Positions 57,341 to 64,000 of a DNA stretch of 64,000 bases are shown one piece after another. The first letter of the stretch is position 1. Each line of letters opens with the position of its first letter. The stretch is from Camillea tinctor (lineage: Eukaryota; Ascomycota; Sordariomycetes; Xylariales; Xylariaceae): assembly GCA_022578605.1 (NCBI GenBank), contig MU394080.1:124001-188000 (forward strand), given 5' to 3'. The notes beneath the pieces are model-generated. The model did no database searches. It had not been told where the DNA came from and was given only the letters and a program-made list of their open reading frames with translations. Both the position numbers and the translations under genes were made by a program.

Positions 57341-60300
57341 ATAACGGGTGGTAGGCTGATGAAAGTAGGTAGTAACGGTAACAGGTACACAAGTACTATT
57401 TAGCAGCAGTAGCAAGTAGATAGGTAACAAGTACCGTCCGATATCCTCCTCTCAACCACTGCTGCTGCTAGTACTGCATTAAGGTGGGGCCCCTTTTTTT
57501 TCTCTGGTAGACAAGCGCAAATGGTCGATTGGAATACGTAAGACGTCTGGGTGGATTGGTGGTGCGAGCGCCTTGCAGATCGAACCTGGTAGTGTGTACC
57601 TGTATGTATGGTCTTCCGCCTTCTTACACTCGGGGCTTCACAGCACGAGACGCGAAGAGGGGGGGCGGGTGAATGCGAAAGGGGAAGGGGGTGCGAGAAA
57701 AGGTCGAACGAATGCGGTGTGATGATAGATGATAGGATGGAAATGGATGGACATACGGGAAGGGAGAAAAAAAAGAAAGAACAAGAAAAGAAATCGGTTG
57801 GTTTGCTTTACAACAACGAATGAGAAGATGGAGATGGAGAAGAGAAGCTGGGATGAAAGGAGAAAAGACGGAATTCATTAATTCGCGAGATGATAACTTA
57901 CAAGGGAGAAGAAGATTGAAGTCTTGAACTCTGATGCAGCAGCGCCAGCTGATAGAAGATGGTGGATGAATGAATAAATGCACAAGGTCCCCCCTTTTTC
58001 TTGCTCTCTCTCTCTTTTTTGATCTATTCGGGTAAAATCGAAAAAGAAAGAAGAAAGGTGTGTGATGTATGTAGCTCAAAATGGAATTCTAGAAGTTGAT
58101 GTAAGGTTGGTGGTGATATGGGTGGGAGTAGTAAATAAAGGCGATGCCCACTGCAGGGGAGGGGGTTGAGGAAAAGGATAATCCAAGCTAGAGATAGTCA
58201 GCAAGTCGGACAGTATCGAGAACTGTTTTAAGGATAACCCACCCCATCACCCTATTCCCGCCTCCGTAGTTGATTGGTCCAAGCGTTTTTAGCGTCTACA
58301 CATGTACGCTAAGTAGGTATTGTCCTAGGTAGGAAGGGTAGTGCCACTAACCCTGCCGATGGGTAGAGATACATCTACATAGTATGTAGATAAGTACCTA
58401 GGTAGGTATACCTTTAGTGGTTAGGTTATAGTGTTAAGGTGTATAGGTCATGACCTACTACACTACCGTCTAACCGTCTAATACTCTCGCCAATGGAGGG
58501 GCAGAGAAACAACGGGCATTTTCTTTTTATTCTGTATTTCAACCAATAAACCCATACCTTCTCATCAATATCTACCAGCTTGTTATTATTTTGAACCTAT
58601 CAGGATGCCCGGAGATTATTGCCATCCATCACACACCATCTTGAAAGATGTCAAAGAACTTAAGCCCTGGTATTAAGAAATAGTGTAGAAACAGACAAAG
58701 GCCAAATTGATTCAAAAAGGTCATCGGTTGGTTTCTCTACTGCTTCAGAAGCTCGGTTGATAACAACTTTATCTTCTTAAATACCTTAAGCATGTATACG
58801 GAGTAGGTAGTATGTACGTTGCAGCTTGTCCTTCCTACACTCTCCGTAGACACCCCCCTGCCAGCCTAGGGTTCTTTATCGTCTCATTGTCCTCTCCAGT
58901 ATGCAATGTACTGTACACTACTGTACCTCCGGTCTCTTCTGCAGCTGCACTTCTACTTCGGTAAACAGCATCTTACTTATAATTGACCTCCATATTCAAT
59001 ATATGCATTTCAACTTACCTAAACCTTGATTGCTCTGCAGACCGATGTCACCTTTTTTTTCCTTTCCCCTCCTCTTCATTTATTAGGTTATACTAGGTAC
59101 CTATTTTCGTTTAGTACTATACATTTAAGCTTTACTTATTGGGCAAGCTTAAGTGTGAGTTATGAACTCAGGCGGTACTTGAAGCACAGCTTGTAACAAT
59201 CTCTACTTTGGAACGTCCGAGGGTGTCAGGGGTTGCCATTATCAATTGATGTATGTGCCTGGCATGTTTTCTCTTGCCTGCTTCAAAACAGGAAACAAAT
59301 AGTGGCCACTGATTTGCTGAGTTCTCTCAGCTTGCGACACTCTGTTTCTACCGGCCAGTAATATATCCAACAGTTTTCTGCACCACCAACATTTCTCGGG
59401 AAGGAGGTCTAGGGGTTATATACAACTAATGACCAGTCATTAACTCTCCTCTGCGACCCGACCTGAGGCCTAGGCATGTTGGCCCAATATATTACCTTAG
59501 AGATAGAGCGGGTAGGCAGGTACCTAGTATCCCACATTCTAATGTTCGACAAGAATGACGAAATACCCTGACACACTCGGCGTCTACCGAAGAGAAATAT
59601 ATATATATATCCTAGGTTAGTAGGTATATTAAGAACCTTCAGATTAGGCTGAGGTAATATATATTCTAACTTCAAAAACTGATCGGCGGCCAAGTGTCGT
59701 TGTACCTATTGGAAAACAATCCCTCCAACCATACTTCAACCTATATATATCTAGGTATTTGGTAGGAGATAGCTGATTAGATAGAAAGTGCTGATTACCT
59801 ATATGTATCAATATCAATCGGTCTTATCTTTCCTTATAAGTCGGACTATGTACGTAAGTGTACCAGACAAAGACATGGGCCACCTGCATCGTCTTGCAGA
59901 TGCAGCAGGTAGGCAGTGGTCGCTGAGTTATTGTATATAGTATTATAACCCCTGTCCCCCATTCTATTCCCCATCAGCATCCATACAAAACCAACAGCTC
60001 GGAAGATGTTTCATCAAGGGTTTCCAGGACAAGTTCCCAGCGACCTGGATGGCCTTGCTGGACCATTTGCTGAGAGAATCTGACAATAGCAGGTTTATCA
60101 GGGGCTGAGGAACTTTTGGGGGTCTCAATGGCCTGATAATGGATCAGTGGAAATACTCCGTAGCAAGGGATCTTCCGTATGTAGTGTCATCGAGGTAGGC
60201 TAAGCTTAGGTACCTACTGTAGTGTAGCAAGTAGTGCGCCTACCGAATGTACCTGCCTCTTGACGCTTTCTTACCCCACCATCTCATTAACGTTAAATCC

Positions 60301-61206
60301 TGCAATCCTGCACTTATGCTATGTAGCTAGTGTGCTGCTGTGGTTGTAGCTAAATGACCTGGACCACGTGCCACAGGTGTGGATCCGTTCCTGGGTTCCG
60401 TTCTTACACTACGAAATGTACCAGTTTTATTCCGTAAGTGCTCCTCCTTATTAGTCTCGTCTCGGGTAAGCGTTTCCATCACCCAATACCAACTATTTCT
60501 TGTTTCACAACCGAATCTATCGTCAAGACTTAAATATACATACGCAAGCTGAATGCTTTGTTATTTTCCAATCCATAAAACTAGATGTCCCAAACATTAT
60601 TAAAATTTCTGAGATTCATGAACCTAGCAACTATGGGAATATAGCTGAGCAAATCCCCTGCTTCTTGGATGGGGTTTTATATACATTTCAACGAGCATCC
60701 TCTGCCGGCTTTCTTCGATGAGGTGGTGATGGAATCTACGTGTACCTAGAATCGACTTGAAAGGATTCGCTGCACGAAACATTGATTCATTAGACCTTTG
60801 GTGCTACGGTCTGACTGAGCAAAATAATCAACCCTATTCCCCAGCTCTGCGTCAGAGGGATGGCAAGCTATTGTCGATTTGCTACGTTGAGACAAACGCC
60901 AAACTTCAGTCGACTTTCCAAGGTAGACCAACGGACTAAGGCTCTACCAGCCCCAACTCTCTACACCACAGCATCTACCGAGACAACAGAGAAACTACTA
61001 GGTTATAACCTTGCGCACCCGTTCCTCCCTAATTCTACTAACCTTTACCACCACTACTGAGCGTAGATTAACCACCGGTTCTCGTACGGGATCAGGGCAA
61101 AAATCTCCCTTACTGGCTATGTTCACAATTTATCTGGCAGACAAGCATTGCCCTTGCGCATGGCGGCAACGCAGGCACACGAATAAAGAAAGACATATAT
61201 TCTACT

Positions 61207-61333
61207 AAAAAGGTCACCGTGGGAAGTCATCGCTCTCATGCGCCTAGAAGCGGCCACTTTGGTCTCGGTGTACCCCGAGGTGTTGGGTTAAGTATGGTGA
61301 AGCTACCAACTCCTGCTCCGCGCACTTCCCACG
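61207..61333 (-). ncRNA. Candidate Pol III small RNA, 5S-sized structured element
   Basis: On the minus strand a 116-nt segment is closed by a perfect 10-bp helix (CGTGGGAAGT at its 5' end, ACTTCCCACG at its 3' end). Six nucleotides later comes TTTTT, a Pol III-type terminator. Inside, AGGAGTTGG pairs with CCAACACCT with one mismatch, and CTCGG/CCGAG forms a second hairpin. Size, closing helix and the CATACTTAAC loop recall 5S rRNA, but the rest does not align well with the fungal 5S sequences I remember. It could be a divergent 5S pseudogene or an unrelated RNA. Confidence 0.35.
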
Positions 61334-62332
61334 ATAGCAATGTCTTTGGCGGAGCTAATCTTCTTCCAATATCATTCAGTACCTAGGTAAGTTATACAGC
61401 TGCAAACACGGAGGCCTCGCTTCTCTTAATACCAAAATAGGGACAGCTACCTGTTAGGGAAGTGTTGCGTGAGACTTTACGTCATTTCTACCACTTCGCT
61501 GGACCTAAGCTGAGTATATCTAAGACATGCCTTCTTTTATCGAATTTTTCCATATTTGGCTGGCTGCTAAAGAGCTGGAAATTCGCCGAGGTTTGATGTT
61601 TCCGAGGTTGAATACATATCCACGCCACTTGGGTAACGATGCGGTCTTACACTGCTGAAGTATGCAACCTCCTTGCGTCTGGATTAGTGCCTGGATCAAC
61701 ATTACATTTATAGCACTGACAAGGTACGGCCTCCAGGACAAAATATAAGCCCCAGGAATTACCATCTCTGCGGTTATAATTTGCTAAGCATGTAAAGGGG
61801 GAATGGTTGAATCATAATTCAAAATGTGCTTCCGGTAAAGGTCCGTAAGGTATCGTATAGAGGGCAATAGGTAGGTACTATTAGAAGGTTCAATGTATCG
61901 ATAAGCCGACATTTGAATTTTGTAGCCGAATCTTAGTCTATCGGGTACTAGGCACAGGTAAGGCTCCGGATGCTGTACGACGTTCCCCGGTGGCAGCCCC
62001 ACACCGATCCTTATACTGTGGGTCTTGCAGTCTCGATTTTTGACGCGCTCCGTGTACTAAGTACCACTAGGTCTTGAATTTCTAGTAACAAGCTCCATCG
62101 CGTCTACACAACTACAATTCCCCCCTCTACGTCACTCGTTTTCCCTCCGAGAACAGCGTAATCGGAGAACGCCAAGTCGCAGGTCCTCCGTCGAATTGAA
62201 TTGTTCATCCTAGGATTCAATAAGCTATTTGGCATGAGAGGATTCATTTGATCATTCTCAACTGCTCTCTTACACGTAGAACACAACGAAGCCAAGCTAC
62301 CGCGTGTGTCCTCGTGTGCGGTCTTGTGGTTC

Positions 62333-64000
62333 ATGATGGCGTCCAACAATAACAATAACAATCACCCGAACTCGGCCCAGAATCGCCGTCTCGCACCCCT
62401 CAGCACCCCGCGAATGATAGCGACTCCCAACCGCCGCGCCACCAGCACCGAGCCCTTCTCGGCACGTCTATCCGCCTCAGCTCGCCGCAATGCCGCCGCG
62501 ACGCCGCACGCCCGGGCCGCGATCCGGGCCCTCGACCAGCGCCGGGCCGCGCTCTTCACTCCGGGGCGCACTCGCCGCCGCAGCCTGCGCGAGCAGCGCG
62601 AAACGCCCCGCGACGTGCTGCGGAACCTGAGCCGCGTGCTCGCCCCGGGCACCACCACCATGTCCTCGTCCTCGTCCTCGTCTTCGCCGAACAAGTCCCA
62701 CGGCGGTAACTCCACGCTGCCCGACATCAACGACGATGACTTCGATGACGATGACGAGTTCCCGATCGAGCGCCCGCGGTTCTCGCTCCCTCTGGGTCCG
62801 GAGGACGACGATGACGACGACCTGAAGCCGCCTCGCCTTAGTGGGCTCGAGGACGAGAACTACACAGCTACGTCGATAGAGCTCCCGCGGCGGGCGTGGA
62901 GCGAGGCACCCTTGGGCCGTGCGAGTCTTAATAGTGCGCGGTATAGCGATTACATAGGCCCTGAGTTACAGAGTGACGATGTGGGCATCGATTCGGGGTT
63001 CTTCCCGCCGCCGGCCCTAGATGACGATGATGGCGGACCCATGACGCTAGATGAGCAGACTATGATTGAGCGGTACGTGCGATTCATTTGCTACACCCCC
63101 CTTACTAGTACTATTAAAGTATTTCCCTTTTCAACATATACACTAACATCTATTTCTAGCCTGGATGCGGAGGTGGCCCGACGCCAGACCCTCCTCGGGC
63201 GCCAGAGCGACTTCGGCCCAATCCACCTGCCCGAACCCGAGAATGAGAGCACCTTCATGATGGGCGGTGTCGAGTCCCCCGCACGGGACCAGACTATGAC
63301 CGGGGCAATCGAGGAGGGAGTAGAACAAGACGGCACCGAAGCTGACGCCCCCCAAATGTACGACTATGACTCGGACGGAAACGAACCCTTTGGGGTCCCT
63401 GATCTAAATGAGGACGACACGAATGACACGGGACTGGGGGAGGACTCGCGGCTCAATGAGACGACCATGCTCTCCGCCTCGCGGCCCGCAACGCAGACCT
63501 TCGAGTTCACGGCCCGGAGTCGAAGCCGACGCGGCAAGCCCGGCAAGAAGATATCGCGCTACGGCATCGAGTACCCCTCCCTGCCACCGAGCGTGGTCAA
63601 GCGTCTGGCGACGACGTTTGCCAAGACAGCGGGCATGCGGAACGCCAAGATCAGCCCCGATACGTTGGATGCGATCATGCAAGCCACCGACTGGTTCTTC
63701 GAGCAGCTCGGGGACGACCTGTCGGCGTATGCGAGGCACGCGGGGCGCAAGACGATCGATGAGAGCGACATGGTTACGCTTATGCGAAGGTGCGTTGATT
63801 CGTCCTTATTTTTTTTCTTGACTTTCATCCCTTCCCTCTTTCGTTCCTTGTCCCTCTTTTTCTCCATCAGGTGTAGTTGCTGTTATATCTTTTTAAAAGC
63901 AACAAAGTCTTTTCTAATTTATAGTACACATATAGACAACGTCAAACTAGCGCTTCTACCACGCCTTTCGCGCTCGCGCAGAGGTATCTTCCACGCGAGC
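62333..64000 (+). CDS. CENPT (CNN1 homologue): CENP-T kinetochore protein, 3' end beyond the window
   Basis: Exons are 62333-63072, 63160-63789 and 63936 to beyond 64000. Joins are phase 2, with branch CACTAAC in intron 1; the 146-nt second intron ends TATAG. About 478 residues are visible. The N-terminus is basic and Arg/Ala-rich (AQNRRLAPLSTPR, RRRSLREQRETPRD), the kind of region that binds Ndc80. Acidic stretches follow (DINDDDFDDDDEF). The C-terminal histone fold begins KKISRYGIEYPSLPPSVVKR and runs through KTAGMRNAKISPDTLDAIMQ, ATDWFFEQLGDDL and RKTIDESDMVTLMRR. Exon 3 continues QRQTSASTTPFALAQRYLPR, a conserved CENP-T ending. CENP-T pairs with CENP-W at the inner kinetochore. Both introns are free of stops in frame, so the unspliced frame also stays open. 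Confidence 0.92.
   Translation, partial: MMASNNNNNNHPNSAQNRRLAPLSTPRMIATPNRRATSTEPFSARLSASARRNAAATPHARAAIRALDQRRAALFTPGRTRRRSLREQRETPRDVLRNLSRVLAPGTTTMSSSSSSSSPNKSHGGNSTLPDINDDDFDDDDEFPIERPRFSLPLGPEDDDDDDLKPPRLSGLEDENYTATSIELPRRAWSEAPLGRASLNSARYSDYIGPELQSDDVGIDSGFFPPPALDDDDGGPMTLDEQTMIERYVRFICYTPLTSTIKVFPFSTYTLTSISSLDAEVARRQTLLGRQSDFGPIHLPEPENESTFMMGGVESPARDQTMTGAIEEGVEQDGTEADAPQMYDYDSDGNEPFGVPDLNEDDTNDTGLGEDSRLNETTMLSASRPATQTFEFTARSRSRRGKPGKKISRYGIEYPSLPPSVVKRLATTFAKTAGMRNAKISPDTLDAIMQATDWFFEQLGDDLSAYARHAGRKTIDESDMVTLMRRCVDSSLFFFLTFIPSLFRSLSLFFSIRCSCCYIFLKATKSFLIYSTHIDNVKLALLPRLSRSRRGIFHAS

Larger units (their letters stand above)
56747..62332. other. Long gene-poor spacer, rac1 and CENP-T promoters
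   Basis: This 5.6 kb lies between two divergent genes. The first kilobase upstream of rac1 is purine/G-rich, with TGG(T)TAG repeats (57251-57340), and is probably its promoter and leader. Frames at 57608-58079, 59409-59693, 60500-60721, 60757-61208 and 61520-62002 have no family signature, and I leave them out. TACCTAGGTA palindromes lie at 58395-58404 and 61380-61389. A candidate structured RNA lies at 61207-61333. Confidence 0.5.

Noticed and set aside
57570..57600. GGTTCGAT box B-like motif (minus strand)
   Set aside because: The T-stem would be only three base pairs, and no D-arm or anticodon arm can be placed upstream; not a tRNA.
60500..61208. Cluster of short plus-strand frames
   Set aside because: The frames overlap in different phases and share no motif, and no intron signals join them into one protein.

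Overview
The window looks like nuclear DNA of a filamentous ascomycete (Pezizomycotina, probably Sordariomycetes). The genes have short introns, mostly 45-150 nt, with GT..AG borders and RCTRAC-type branch sites a few nucleotides before the 3' splice site. The proteome is fungal (CFEM protein, COX16, Rac, NC2-beta, Mec1/ATR, EMC1), and gene-poor AT-rich spacers separate compact genes. I joined exons by hand, using open frame, splice signals, phase and protein-family fit. For the genes recognised below, all joins give an intact frame.

Layout from left to right: a 5'-truncated Mediator subunit 17 gene (1-1104, +); an Arg-rich DUF8035-like protein (4496-6243, -); a 5.7 kb gene-poor spacer; NC2-beta/Dr1 (11949-13298, -); a short-chain dehydrogenase (14766-15758, -) divergent from a Tda3-like FAD oxidoreductase (16995-18513, +); a lineage-type unknown protein (21562-22212, -); a 4 kb spacer; COX16 (26431-26862, -) divergent from a 12-exon ATR/Mec1 checkpoint kinase (27435-35384, +); a PARP-type zinc-finger protein (36644-38074, +); EMC1 (39025-42060, +); an unknown two-exon protein (42826-43817, -); two doubtful small ORFs; a CFEM-domain surface protein (47326-48187, +); CMS1 (48844-49950, -); a MITE and a 12-bp tandem array in the divergent CMS1/AspRS promoter; cytosolic aspartyl-tRNA synthetase (50956-52744, +); a Nop6-like RRM protein (53569-54723, +); Rac GTPase (55762-56746, -); a 5.6 kb spacer that holds a candidate Pol III RNA; and CENP-T, cut by the right end (62333 to beyond 64000, +).

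Most genes are housekeeping: transcription (Med17, NC2-beta), DNA damage response and chromosome segregation (ATR, PARP-type finger, CENP-T), ribosome biogenesis (CMS1, Nop6-like), translation (AspRS), organelle assembly (COX16, EMC1) and polarity signalling (Rac). I see no biosynthetic cluster, CRISPR array, integrated virus or toxin gene.

The least ordinary signals are: a 414-bp TA-flanked MITE whose two arms differ only by transitions over about 115 bp, a repeat-induced-point-mutation-like pattern; a 5S-sized structured candidate RNA at 61207-61333 with a perfect 10-bp closing helix and a T5 terminator; a 71-nt A tract; a tRNA D-arm-like fragment; a recurring TACCTAGGTA palindrome confined to spacers; and the tandem placement of ATR and a PARP-finger protein.
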